Below are positions 42,453-51,092 of a stretch of 64,000 nt of DNA, piece after piece. The notes under the pieces were generated by a model that searched no databases, had not been told where the DNA came from, and saw only the letters and a list, made by a program, of their open reading frames with translations. Position 1 is the stretch's first letter. Every line of letters begins with the position of its first letter. This DNA comes from Dehalococcoidales bacterium (GTDB taxonomy: Bacteria > Chloroflexota > Dehalococcoidia > Dehalococcoidales > UBA2162), in contig JAFGCW010000089.1 in the NCBI GenBank assembly GCA_016932435.1, positions 62,001 through 126,000 of the forward strand. The letters are read 5' to 3'. The translations under genes and the position numbers were made by a program.

Positions 42453-43334
42453 CTACCATCCCCTGGATGCCAGCAGTTCATCTTCCGGTATCTGTTTTAT
42501 CTCCAGTCCCGGCATTGCTTCGCCGAGGTCCTTCGATACCTTCGCGATTATTTCCGGGTCTTCGTAATGAGTGGTCGCTTCGACAATTGCCTTGGCCCTG
42601 ACCTCGGGGTTGGTGGACTTGAATATTCCCGATCCTACGAAAACTCCTTCGGCGCCAAGCTGCATCATCAAAGCGGCGTCGGCTGGAGTGGCAATGCCAC
42701 CCGCGGCGAAATTAACGACCGGCAGTTTACCCGTCTTGTGTACTTCCTCTACCAGTTCGAAAGGTGCACCCATATCCTTGGCTATCTTCATCAGCTCTTC
42801 CTGCGGGGCGTTGACCAGACTGCGGATGCCGTCCATTACTGTCCGCATATGCCTGACCGCTTCTACGATATTTCCCGTTCCTGCTTCGCCTTTTGTTCGT
42901 ATCATCGCCGCGCCTTCACCGATACGGCGGAGTGCTTCTCCCAGGTCTCGACAGCCGCAAACGAAGGGCGTTTTAAAGTCATGCTTCCAGACGTGGTAGC
43001 TTTCATCGGCTGGTGTTAACACCTCGGATTCGTCGATGTAGTCGACTCCCATTGCCTGGAGTGCCTGCGCTTCAACGAAATGACCGATACGGCATTTCGC
43101 CATTACCGGGATGGTGACTGTCTTCATGATATTCTCGATTATAGTCGGGTCTGCCATTCGGGCGACTCCGCCGGCAGCCCTGATATCAGCCGGTACTCTC
43201 TCCAGTGCCATCACGGCGCATGCCCCGGCGTCTTCGGCAATCCTGGCGTGTTCCGGGGTGACCACGTCCATTATCACGCCGCCTTTTAGCATCTGGGCGA
43301 GTCCGGTTTTAACTTTCCACGTTCCGGTTTCCAT
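42453..43334 (-). CDS. pdxS: Pyridoxal 5'-phosphate synthase lyase subunit
   Basis: A TIM-barrel enzyme that makes PLP from ribose 5-phosphate, glyceraldehyde 3-phosphate and ammonia. [40 protein letters not shown], catalytic Lys in the [13 protein letters not shown] region, [15 protein letters not shown], and [19 protein letters not shown] are diagnostic. The length of 293 is normal. It heads the pdxS-pdxT-pyrE-acyl-CoA synthetase unit behind a good promoter. Confidence 0.98.
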   Translation of the reverse strand: METGTWKVKTGLAQMLKGGVIMDVVTPEHARIAEDAGACAVMALERVPADIRAAGGVARMADPTIIENIMKTVTIPVMAKCRIGHFVEAQALQAMGVDYIDESEVLTPADESYHVWKHDFKTPFVCGCRDLGEALRRIGEGAAMIRTKGEAGTGNIVEAVRHMRTVMDGIRSLVNAPQEELMKIAKDMGAPFELVEEVHKTGKLPVVNFAAGGIATPADAALMMQLGAEGVFVGSGIFKSTNPEVRAKAIVEATTHYEDPEIIAKVSKDLGEAMPGLEIKQIPEDELLASRGW

Positions 43335-43378
43335 TTTGTCCTCTTTTCACTGGTGAATTTAGTTGTGTTTCCTAGTAA

Positions 43379-43407
43379 ATTCTACTACTGTTCTGTTCCT
43401 TTATCAA
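43379..43407 (-). promoter_or_regulatory. Promoter of the pdxS operon
   Basis: On the minus strand TTGATA (43407-43402) and TAGAAT (43384-43379) are 17 bases apart, 45 bases before the pdxS start codon. Confidence 0.75.
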
Positions 43408-43667
43408 GCAAATGACTTCTGCTGCAAGGAAAGCCATGCGAAGTTAGAATAGATTCCCGCCTTCCCGACATATCAGGATGGGAATGAATCACTATACCAC
43501 CACTCCTTACTTGATACGGAATGTAGGAAATCTACAAGCTGGGAAGACCTGCGGTGAATATGAATATTGAAATAGACTCTATATACTGATAAGGACAAGT
43601 GAATAGTAAGAGTCTGTACGGAGTCGATAAATAACAAGCAATAGCAATGTTTAAACCGAATGATATT
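43408..43667. other. Gap between pdxS promoter and the 2TM-receiver gene
   Basis: About 260 bases. They contain a fragment of the GATTCCCGCCTTCC...GGATGGGAATGA type of degenerate inverted repeat (about 43448-43482) and nothing else that I can name. Confidence 0.35.
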
Positions 43668-44459
43668 TTACTTCATTTCGATTGCCCCGAGTACCATTTC
43701 GAACAACTCATCTGGACGATTTGTTGTACCTTGAGCTCCTCTTTTCTGCGTCTCTCTGATATTTTCTGGTGAACGGCTGCCTGCGTAAATCAGGAACGGA
43801 GTGTGGTCACCATTGCTTCGCAATGCTTCTAAAAGAGTATAACCAGCCTGTTGATCTGGTGGTCGACCCATATCGGAAATAATAGCATCGAATTTTTCGT
43901 ACTTAAGTTTGTTTAATGCGTCTTCAGTCGACGTTGAAGTAATACATTGTATACCGAAAGCTTCGATAGCTTGACGTTCAAACGTATTGTTATCCGGACG
44001 GTCATCCACCCAGAGTATTTTCTTTTGTATAGTATCCTGTCTGATTCGCGGTGAAGTCACACGGACTATATTTTCGGCTGCTTCTTTCGTTACTCGCTCA
44101 ATATCTTCTTCAGATACACTCTTGCCTGCCCATTTGGCGGTTGCTGCTCCGAGAGAAATTGCGGCTTGATAGGACTTCTTTGAAGCCTGTATAAATGATT
44201 CATCTTCTCGATAGTCTGTAGGAGCATATAATTTGGTGTGGTGGCGGCTTACAAGCCAGCCGAATACACCAAGGACTAAACATGGGAAAACAGCCAGAAA
44301 CCAGATGATAATCAGTCTCTCTTGAGAGGTGAGTTTATCGCTAAAGCCTACCACCAAAGATGCAAACCCGTAAATCAGTACGATGAAAAGGGCAATGATG
44401 CCCAGAGGGTTTCTAGCTAGTCCTTTAGCCGTGCTACCGAATGCTGTCAGCGATGGCAC
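43668..44459 (-). CDS. Membrane 2TM protein with C-terminal receiver domain (263 aa)
   Basis: Two membrane helices (about 19-39 and 49-70) are joined by a short loop. The segment after them, SRHHTKLYAPTDYREDESFI, is a phrase I associate with a family of 2TM modules fused to varied signalling domains. A linker helix (about 91-135) leads to a receiver domain with acidic D152/D153 (LWVDDRPDNN) and phospho-acceptor D196 (AIISDMGRP). The conserved Lys is replaced in TTNRPDE, so phosphorylation behaviour may be unusual. There is no output domain and no kinase gene beside it. Similar 2TM fusions occur in predicted conflict or stress-sensing systems (inference from memory). AAGGAGAAAAAG is the ribosome site. 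Confidence 0.75.
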   Translation of the reverse strand: MPSLTAFGSTAKGLARNPLGIIALFIVLIYGFASLVVGFSDKLTSQERLIIIWFLAVFPCLVLGVFGWLVSRHHTKLYAPTDYREDESFIQASKKSYQAAISLGAATAKWAGKSVSEEDIERVTKEAAENIVRVTSPRIRQDTIQKKILWVDDRPDNNTFERQAIEAFGIQCITSTSTEDALNKLKYEKFDAIISDMGRPPDQQAGYTLLEALRSNGDHTPFLIYAGSRSPENIRETQKRGAQGTTNRPDELFEMVLGAIEMK

Positions 44460-44544
44460 TTTTTCTCCTTATTGCACCAATCAGTCTACACAATCTCATC
44501 AGTGTAATACCGAAATAAGCGAAAGTCAATAGTATAGTAAAGGT

Positions 44545-45264
44545 TCACATTATCGGTCTCTTCTCAGGAATGCCTGGACGGCGAGGGTATTTGTCAGGTG
44601 TCGGGGATACCTTATCGATTATCACGAGGTAGCGGTCGTCGATCAGTTCATCGAGTTCTACCAGTCTCACCTCGCGCAGGTTGCCGCCGAGAGTATCTAT
44701 CGCCTTTAATGCTTTCTCTACCTCCTTGCGGACATCACCTTTCTTGGGTGCTATTACAATACCTCCGGTTAGGCAGAATGGCAATGTCAATTCTACAAGG
44801 GTAGCCAGCGAAGCTACAGCTCTCGATATTACGATTTTGAAGCCTGCCCGGTATTCGGTCATTTGAGCGACTTCTTCGGCGCGTCCGGTGACGACTTCCA
44901 CATTTTCCAGACTGAGAACATTGACTATGTAGTTCAGAAACTCGGTCTTTTTGCCTGTGGCTTCTATCAAGGTTAGCTTAATATCAGGAATCGCTATTTT
45001 CAGTGGTATTCCCGGCATTCCGGCGCCGGTGCCTACGTCGAGTATCTTCAGGTTTTCACAGGATTGAGATTTTTTAAGTACGGAATATATAGTGAGTGAA
45101 TCCAGAAAATGCCTTGTCTGTACTTCTTCGTAGTCGGTTATCGCCGTAAGGTTGACGTGCTGGTTCCAGTCAAGCATTTCACGGCAGTACACCTCGAACT
45201 GCCGGACCTGTTCCATGTTTAGTGGCAATCCCAGTTTTTCGGCTCCTGTGATCAGCCTTTCCAT
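44545..45264 (-). CDS. rsmG: 16S rRNA m7G527 methyltransferase
   Basis: It methylates N7 of G527 in 16S rRNA. The Rossmann core has ILDVGTGAGMPGIPLKIA (motif I), LIEATGKKTEFLNYIV, VVTGRAEEVAQ and SRAVASLATLVELTLPF, all typical of RsmG/GidB. The N-terminal helix YCREMLDWNQHVNLTAITD is the usual one. The length of 239 is normal. Neighbouring mnmG, parA or parB genes are absent. It is a single gene on the minus strand. Confidence 0.97.
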   Translation of the reverse strand: MERLITGAEKLGLPLNMEQVRQFEVYCREMLDWNQHVNLTAITDYEEVQTRHFLDSLTIYSVLKKSQSCENLKILDVGTGAGMPGIPLKIAIPDIKLTLIEATGKKTEFLNYIVNVLSLENVEVVTGRAEEVAQMTEYRAGFKIVISRAVASLATLVELTLPFCLTGGIVIAPKKGDVRKEVEKALKAIDTLGGNLREVRLVELDELIDDRYLVIIDKVSPTPDKYPRRPGIPEKRPIM

Positions 45265-45844
45265 GTCTTTTCTTCCGTGTTTCCAATTTTCAACAATACT
45301 GTATCAAAATCTCCAACATCATATAGTTTTTATCCTAGTTGTGGTCCTTGAATAAAGCAATAACTCCTTGATGTTTCAGTAATTTACGATTATTATATGG
45401 AATTTTTGTTTATTGTATACATAAGTCCGGTATTAATTAGCCTTTTGGTTAGCCCTCTATCAATATCACATTATGGTAAAATTATTTCTTGTCAGGGTTA
45501 AATTTATGATATGTCCATGATTAGTGATTATATCATTTGTAATGATAATTTTGGTGATAATTGCGTTTATATCTACTGAAAAAACTTCTCATCGATTTCA
45601 GACTTAACTGAGCTGTAGAGGATCTTTATGATCTGTCTAGAGATTAATCGGTTTAGTTGATAACCGGGATGATTTGCAGGATTGTTACCAGTAATTATCA
45701 AATTAGATAACTTAAAACAGGACGATTAGAGGATAAGGAAAGTCATTTGTTAATACTGCAGTCTGAACTTAATCTGACAGGCTTATTTGATAAGGTGCAC
45801 ATTAAGCTGACGTTAACGCAAGTAGCCGGAGGTATTTAACTGGT
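45265..45844. other. AT-rich gap between rsmG and the type IV pilus genes
   Basis: About 580 bases between divergent genes. The middle is very AT-rich with several near -10 words, but no pair with good spacing stands out. No RNA gene or repeat is recognised. The pilus operon promoter must lie in the right part. Confidence 0.45.
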
Positions 45845-47371
45845 ATGGCTGATACCGCTCTTAATACAGAGAAAATCGAACTCAAGCGAGATGCGATCTC
45901 ACGTGAAGTGCTAAATTTAGTACCAGAGACTATCGCGAGAACGTATAATGTTATCCCTCTGGAGGTGAAAGGAAACGCTCTAAAGATAGCGATGGCAAAT
46001 ATTACCGATATCCACGCTCTGGAAGCCGTGGAAAGTCGGACGAAAATGCGTGTTGAGACTGTTGCAGCCACTCCGGATGATGTGCTGGCAGCCATAGATT
46101 TTCATTATCAAACCTCATACGGAGAACTTGAAAAACACCTTTCTCTCCTTTCTTCATCTAACGGTGAAACCACTATTGAAGCTATTATGCCGGACACGAC
46201 CGTTGATGCTCCGATAGCCAAGGCACTTACCCTGATCATCGATGAAGCTATCAAAGCACATGCTTCCGATATTCATATTCAACCTGAAGAAGATAATTTG
46301 AGGATACGATATCGCATTGACGGAACACTCCACGAAAGACATATCCTGCCTTTGCAAATTGCGGTTCCCCTGATTTCCCGTATCAAAATACTGGCAAAAA
46401 TGAACATAGCTGATCACCATCGTCCGCAGGATGGACAACTTTCAGTCAAACCAAAAGACCGTCCGGCAATAGATATCCGTGTCGGTACTATCCCAAACGT
46501 ACATGGCGAAATGGCTGCTCTCCGCCTTCTTGATAAATCTAAAGCGGTAATGAAGCTACCACAACTGGGATTCCTTCGACAGAGTTTCGAAAGATTCGAG
46601 GAAATGCTAAAGGTTCCTTATGGGATGATACTGGTTACAGGACCTACAGGAGCAGGGAAAACAACCACACTTTATGCATCCCTCAACACCCTTGACCGTA
46701 CAGGAAGGAATATTCTGACTGTCGAAGATCCCGTTGAGTACAGATTTAAGAACATAAATCAGATTCAGGTAAATCCACGTGCAGGACTTACTTTTGCATC
46801 AGGTCTGAGATCCATACTCCGGCTTGATCCTGACATTATCTTGGTAGGAGAAATACGTGATGCAGAAACTGCAAATATTGCTGTACAATCAGCCCTCACT
46901 GGACACCTGGTTCTTTCATCAATTCATGCCAATGATGCCGTTGGTGTAATTTCACGTCTTCTTGATCTGGATATCGAACCGTTCCTTATTGCATCCGCAC
47001 TTATCGGCGTTGTAGCTCAAAGGATGGGGAGACGGGTATGTCCAAATTGCTCTGAAATGATTGAGGTCCCGGTAATTGAACAACATGCCTATACCAAAGA
47101 AACCGGCGAAGAAAAAACACACTTTTTAACCGGGAAAGGATGTAAATCCTGTACTAATACCGGATTCCAGGGAAGAATAGGATTTTTTGAGATAATGAAC
47201 ATAAGTGATCGCATCAGGACGATGATACTCGAGGGCGCTAATGCCGATCAAATACGGCGTAGTGCGATACAGGAAGGAATGGTTCCACTGATTAAGGATG
47301 GAATGATGAAGGTAAAACATAATATCACCACTCCAGCCGAAGTACTGCGTAACGCGTATGTTAGCGATTAG
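45845..47371 (+). CDS. pilB: Type IV pilus assembly ATPase PilB/GspE
   Basis: The motor for pilus extension, acting at the inner face of the membrane. An N-terminal MshEN-like domain (about 1-100: VPETIARTYNVIPLEV) is followed by the linker ASDIHIQPEEDNLRIRYRID. Walker A GPTGAGKTTT lies at about 265-274, with LTVEDPVEYRF, Walker B SILRLDPDIILVGEIRDAET and LSSIHANDAVGVISRLLD. A tetra-Cys zinc motif (CPNC and CKSC) precedes GFFEIM. The length of 508 is slightly short because the N-terminal domain is minimal. pilC follows 44 bases downstream. Confidence 0.96.
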   Translation: MADTALNTEKIELKRDAISREVLNLVPETIARTYNVIPLEVKGNALKIAMANITDIHALEAVESRTKMRVETVAATPDDVLAAIDFHYQTSYGELEKHLSLLSSSNGETTIEAIMPDTTVDAPIAKALTLIIDEAIKAHASDIHIQPEEDNLRIRYRIDGTLHERHILPLQIAVPLISRIKILAKMNIADHHRPQDGQLSVKPKDRPAIDIRVGTIPNVHGEMAALRLLDKSKAVMKLPQLGFLRQSFERFEEMLKVPYGMILVTGPTGAGKTTTLYASLNTLDRTGRNILTVEDPVEYRFKNINQIQVNPRAGLTFASGLRSILRLDPDIILVGEIRDAETANIAVQSALTGHLVLSSIHANDAVGVISRLLDLDIEPFLIASALIGVVAQRMGRRVCPNCSEMIEVPVIEQHAYTKETGEEKTHFLTGKGCKSCTNTGFQGRIGFFEIMNISDRIRTMILEGANADQIRRSAIQEGMVPLIKDGMMKVKHNITTPAEVLRNAYVSD

Positions 47372-47415
47372 GAAGTAAGAAGTTATTCTGTGCAATAAAT
47401 CAGAGGAAGTAAAAA

Positions 47416-48624
47416 ATGATTTATCAATATGTAGCTTATAATACAAAAGGTGAAGTGGTCAAAGGTAAGTTAACGGCTGATGGGGATGCTGCCGCCAATG
47501 ACCTGCTTGAATATGCCGGTTATAATGCGATTACGCTTAAACAATATACTCCGTTTTTCACTTCAGATTTTCTTACCAACCAGTTTTCTCAAGTCAAACC
47601 GTCAGATGTCATACTATTATTCAGGCAACTTGCCATGCTTCTCGAGTCAGGCACTGATATAGCAGCCTCCCTGGATCTGCTGCAGCAACAGGTGGACAGC
47701 TCCAGATTAAAGAAAGTACTGGCTCAAATAGTAAGTGACGTTCGTGAGGGTGGTCAACTTTCGGAAGGTCTTGAAAAACATCCCAAAATATTCCCGGATG
47801 TTTACTGTAAAATGATAAGCGTCGGTGAACAGAGTGGTGATCTTGAAACTGTCTTAAGGCAAGTAGCAGACTATATGGAAAAATCGATAGCGACTGCCAA
47901 GCAGACAAAAGGAGCTCTAATGATGCCGTGTATTACCGGTACAATCGCGATTATTGTTATTCTCCTTATGATTATGTTTATCTTACCTTCTTTCAGTAAA
48001 ATGTTCGACTCAATGGGTGTCGCGCTTCCCGGTGCAGCTCAATTCCTGATTGATCTGGGTGAAGTATTTAAGGAGAACGCCTTATTGATAATAGCAGGTA
48101 TATTGATTGCTATTATTGCTGTCGTAGCCTACGTAAAAACTCCGCGTGGCAGGTATAATTTCGATAAACTGGTATTAAAGATTCCTGTCGTAGGACGTAT
48201 CAAGCACCTGAGTGAACTTGCGCGTTTTTGCAGGAGTATGTCGTTACTGTTTAACTCCGGATTACCACTTCCCGAGATCATGATGCTGGCTTCCAGGAGT
48301 AGTGGAAATAAAGTGATATCTGAGGCTCTTGAGGAAGTTCACGATGATATGGTAAAGGGCGAAGGAGTTTCAGGTCCAATGGCTAAAAACAAGCTGTTTT
48401 TACCGATGCTGGTACAAATGACCAAGGTTGGAGAAGAATCGGGAAGCCTTGATAAAACTCTTGTAGCGGTGGCTAACAGTTTTGAAACCGAAGCAGAAGA
48501 TAAGATGAAATCCGCGATAGGTCTAATTCAACCGGCAATGACGGCGGCTATCGGTGGTGTTGTGGGTCTGGTAGCCGTGACTCTGATGTCAGCAATGACT
48601 AAGATGTATGAGGGATTCGGTTAA
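47416..48624 (+). CDS. pilC: Type IV pilus inner-membrane platform protein PilC/GspF
   Basis: The platform protein that couples the ATPases to pilin assembly. An N-terminal MIYQYVAYNTKGEVVKGKLT segment and two T2SSF domains are seen. The first (about 70-195) has LLFRQLAMLLESGTDIAASL and KMISVGEQSGDLETVL. The second (about 270-395) has FCRSMSLLFNSGLPLPEIM and MTKVGEESGSLDKTL. Three membrane helices lie at about 170, 215 and 375. The length of 402 is normal. The ribosome site is AGAGGAAGTAAAAA. Confidence 0.96.
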   Translation: MIYQYVAYNTKGEVVKGKLTADGDAAANDLLEYAGYNAITLKQYTPFFTSDFLTNQFSQVKPSDVILLFRQLAMLLESGTDIAASLDLLQQQVDSSRLKKVLAQIVSDVREGGQLSEGLEKHPKIFPDVYCKMISVGEQSGDLETVLRQVADYMEKSIATAKQTKGALMMPCITGTIAIIVILLMIMFILPSFSKMFDSMGVALPGAAQFLIDLGEVFKENALLIIAGILIAIIAVVAYVKTPRGRYNFDKLVLKIPVVGRIKHLSELARFCRSMSLLFNSGLPLPEIMMLASRSSGNKVISEALEEVHDDMVKGEGVSGPMAKNKLFLPMLVQMTKVGEESGSLDKTLVAVANSFETEAEDKMKSAIGLIQPAMTAAIGGVVGLVAVTLMSAMTKMYEGFG

Positions 48625-48683
48625 GTTAGGTCAAGGGCTAGACAGGTGTGTCATACAGGAGTATTCTAATAGCAAATAATCAA

Positions 48684-48746
48684 TTGGGAATGACACTTAT
48701 CGCAACAATTGTAGCAACTGTTATTCTTTGGCGGCATTATAGTTAA
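48684..48746 (+). pseudogene. Possible prepilin remnant or micro-ORF
   Basis: The frame reads NNQLGMTLIATIVATVILWR and then HYS before TAA at 48744-48746. QLGMTLIATIVATVIL has the form of a class III prepilin start (G-M/F-T-L-I-E followed by a hydrophobic helix), but Ala replaces Glu at +5. An AGGAG lies at about 48657-48661, but the first in-frame codon in a suitable place is ATA 48669, a one-base change from ATG; TTG 48684 is the only normal start. It sits in the gap between pilC and the pilO-like gene, where pilin genes often lie. Confidence 0.4.
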
Positions 48747-48797
48747 TATCGGGTATATAATGTAATAATAGATACTCGAATAATTAAAAAAAGTAGC

Positions 48798-49364
48798 TTG
48801 AGGGAACAATTGAAAATAAGTAAAAAGGTATTGATATATATCGGCATAGGCACCTATGTTATCGCGGCGGTGACTGTCGGCTATATACTGTTCGGAAAAC
48901 TTGACGAACAGGGTAAGATCGATGATGAGTTGACAACAGCCAATGCTAATCTCGAGAGAACAGACATCAACAGGTTGTCCACTCAGGCGAGTGAACTCGA
49001 AGACCAGCTTGATCAGATTACCTCACAAACTGATACCATGAAGAATATGATGTCACAGGAGATTGCCAACGTTGCCGCCAGTACCCTAGTGTTCGATGTT
49101 GCAGGAAAGAACTATGTTGAAGTAATAGATCTCAACTCACTGAGTGCATTTTCAGAAATGCTGGAAGACATACCATGTACCGTTGTACCACTGGAAGCAA
49201 TAATAGAAGGTAATGTCGAAGATATTGTCAGTTTCGTAACACAATTGAATACTACTCTCACCACAGGAGTGGTAAAGTCTATAGATCTGACTATTCCGGA
49301 AGTAAGTACCGGAGTTAAACCGACGGCAACCATTTCGTTGCTGATTTATAATTATCAGGAATAG
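48798..49364 (+). CDS. PilO-like type IV pilus alignment protein (188 aa)
   Basis: A short cytoplasmic N-terminus, one membrane helix (VLIYIGIGTYVIAAVTVGYI, about 12-31), a coiled coil (about 38-85, TANANLERTDINRLSTQASE) and a C-terminal alpha+beta domain (about 105-188) ending in TATISLLIYNYQE. This is the layout of PilO/GspM-type proteins, which join PilN and the outer complex. Position between pilC and the pilM-pilN fusion supports the call. The start may be TTG 48798 or TTG 48810; the second has GAGGGAACAA as a better-placed ribosome site. Confidence 0.7.
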   Translation: MREQLKISKKVLIYIGIGTYVIAAVTVGYILFGKLDEQGKIDDELTTANANLERTDINRLSTQASELEDQLDQITSQTDTMKNMMSQEIANVAASTLVFDVAGKNYVEVIDLNSLSAFSEMLEDIPCTVVPLEAIIEGNVEDIVSFVTQLNTTLTTGVVKSIDLTIPEVSTGVKPTATISLLIYNYQE

Positions 49365-49369
49365 GAATA

Positions 49370-51088
49370 ATGGCCAACCAAATTGTTACAATATACGTAT
49401 CTGATACCATTCTACGAACGATGGTAAGTGACGGCAAGCAGATTCAGGAATGGGCTGAAATGCAGCTTGAGTCGGGACTTATCGAGAATAACTCCATCAT
49501 CGAAGAAGAAGCCGTATCTGAAAAGCTCACACAGCTACTTGGGATACAATCGGTAAAGGCAAGGAAAGTTTTCCTCGGTATCAATGGAGTCAGATGTCTA
49601 ACACGGCCAGTGCTACTTCCAAAACTCCCTCAGGAAATACTGGACGAAGCCGTCAGGCGTGAAGCAGCAAGATTGCTTCCGATTCCTCTTGATGAACTTT
49701 ACCTGTCGTGGCAGCAGATACCCGGTCCTGAAGATAAAACGCATGTGTTCCTTACCGCTATCCCAAGAGGTATTGTGGATCCGCTAATGAAGGTGATGGA
49801 TAAGACCGATCTGAATCCTGTGTTCATGGATATTAAACCTCTTCTTCTTTCCAGAATGACTCAAGAAGAAACTACAATTATAATCGATGTTCAAGGAGCG
49901 GATTTCGATATCGTCGTAATGATGTATGGAATACCACAGCCGATACGATCGATTCCTTTTCCCGGTGAGGACATGTCCTGGCAGGAGAAGCTTCCAGTAA
50001 TTAAAGATGAATTGGATAGAACCATTACTTTCTATAATACTAACAACCCGGAAACCGCAATTGAAAACACTGTCCCTGTATATTTATCCGGACAACTCGG
50101 TGACGAATCTGAATTTAGCCGTAGGCTGTCAGAAGAAACACAGCGTAAGGTCGTACTGATTCCCTCACCGATTGAAACTCCTGAAGGTTTCGACTCATCC
50201 GTATATATGGCTAACATCAGCCTGCTTCAGCAGGCAATATCTTCAAGTAAAAATGAAGGTAATTCCTCAGTGAATCTGAATAACCTTCCAGAGGTTTACA
50301 GACCACAACAAATCTCCACCTCCAATATTTTGAAAATGATGGGCGTTGGTTTTGCTTTAATTATCATCGCAGCAATGATTATACTGATTCAGAGTACGTC
50401 TGCCGGGATTAAAGATAAACAGGAAACCTTATCATCCGTTAAAGAGAGTCTTCAAACGAATCAGTTGGAAGCTACAAAGTTCGACTCTCAGATAAATACG
50501 CTTAATACGAAGATTGAAGGTCTTCAATCAATACAGCAGGATTTTACGGCGGCACTTGGTTCAATAGAACTACAGAGTATAGGGCTGAATCGCGATATTG
50601 AAGTAACAATGGATACTACGCCAAGCAGCGTAATATTGACCAGTGTAGTACATAATGAAGGAATACTCACTATATCCGGTATCGCGCCTGGTGAAAAAAC
50701 AGTCCTATCATATATTCTGGCTCTGGAGAGTACGGGAAGATTTGCAGGTAAAATCAAGGCGGATACGGAAATTCTGGAAGATGGATCAATGTCTTTCACT
50801 CTGGTTGGCAGCGTAATGATTGAGAGTGAATGGGTGAGTAGTATGGAAGTAATACTCGGTAATCTTCCAAGTGAAATAATACTTTCCTCTGTCAGTACCG
50901 ATATCGGGACACTTACTCTGGATGGAATCGCACCTGATGAAGAAATACTCCTGGTTTATTTAAATAAGCTTGATAGTAGCGGTAAGTTCGGTGAGATAAC
51001 GATATCGAATATCACCAAGCTGGAAACTGGCGAAAGAGACTTCTCAATCGTTATCAAAATCGGTGAAACCGTGACCGCGGGAGACTAA
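49370..51088 (+). CDS. PilM-PilN fusion protein with duplicated C-terminal domain
   Basis: Residues about 1-290 resemble PilM, the actin-like cytoplasmic ring protein (VTIYVSDTILRTMVSDGK, VFLGINGVRCLTRPVLLPKL, QEILDEAVRREAARLLPIPL). Residues about 305-480 resemble PilN: VNLNNLPEVYRP, a membrane helix (about 323-343), a coiled coil and a ferredoxin-like domain. That last domain then appears twice, with SSVILTSVVHNEGILTISGI and SEIILSSVSTDIGTLTLDGI as matching segments. In most bacteria PilM and PilN are separate proteins that bind each other; fusion fixes them 1:1. The ribosome site is GAATAGGAATA. The pilT gene starts 4 bases after the stop. Confidence 0.75.
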   Translation: MANQIVTIYVSDTILRTMVSDGKQIQEWAEMQLESGLIENNSIIEEEAVSEKLTQLLGIQSVKARKVFLGINGVRCLTRPVLLPKLPQEILDEAVRREAARLLPIPLDELYLSWQQIPGPEDKTHVFLTAIPRGIVDPLMKVMDKTDLNPVFMDIKPLLLSRMTQEETTIIIDVQGADFDIVVMMYGIPQPIRSIPFPGEDMSWQEKLPVIKDELDRTITFYNTNNPETAIENTVPVYLSGQLGDESEFSRRLSEETQRKVVLIPSPIETPEGFDSSVYMANISLLQQAISSSKNEGNSSVNLNNLPEVYRPQQISTSNILKMMGVGFALIIIAAMIILIQSTSAGIKDKQETLSSVKESLQTNQLEATKFDSQINTLNTKIEGLQSIQQDFTAALGSIELQSIGLNRDIEVTMDTTPSSVILTSVVHNEGILTISGIAPGEKTVLSYILALESTGRFAGKIKADTEILEDGSMSFTLVGSVMIESEWVSSMEVILGNLPSEIILSSVSTDIGTLTLDGIAPDEEILLVYLNKLDSSGKFGEITISNITKLETGERDFSIVIKIGETVTAGD

Positions 51089-51092
51089 ATAA

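Noticed and set aside
42351..43019. Plus-strand open frame of 222 codons opposite pdxS
   Set aside because: Antisense to pdxS; composition and lack of context mark it as a shadow frame.
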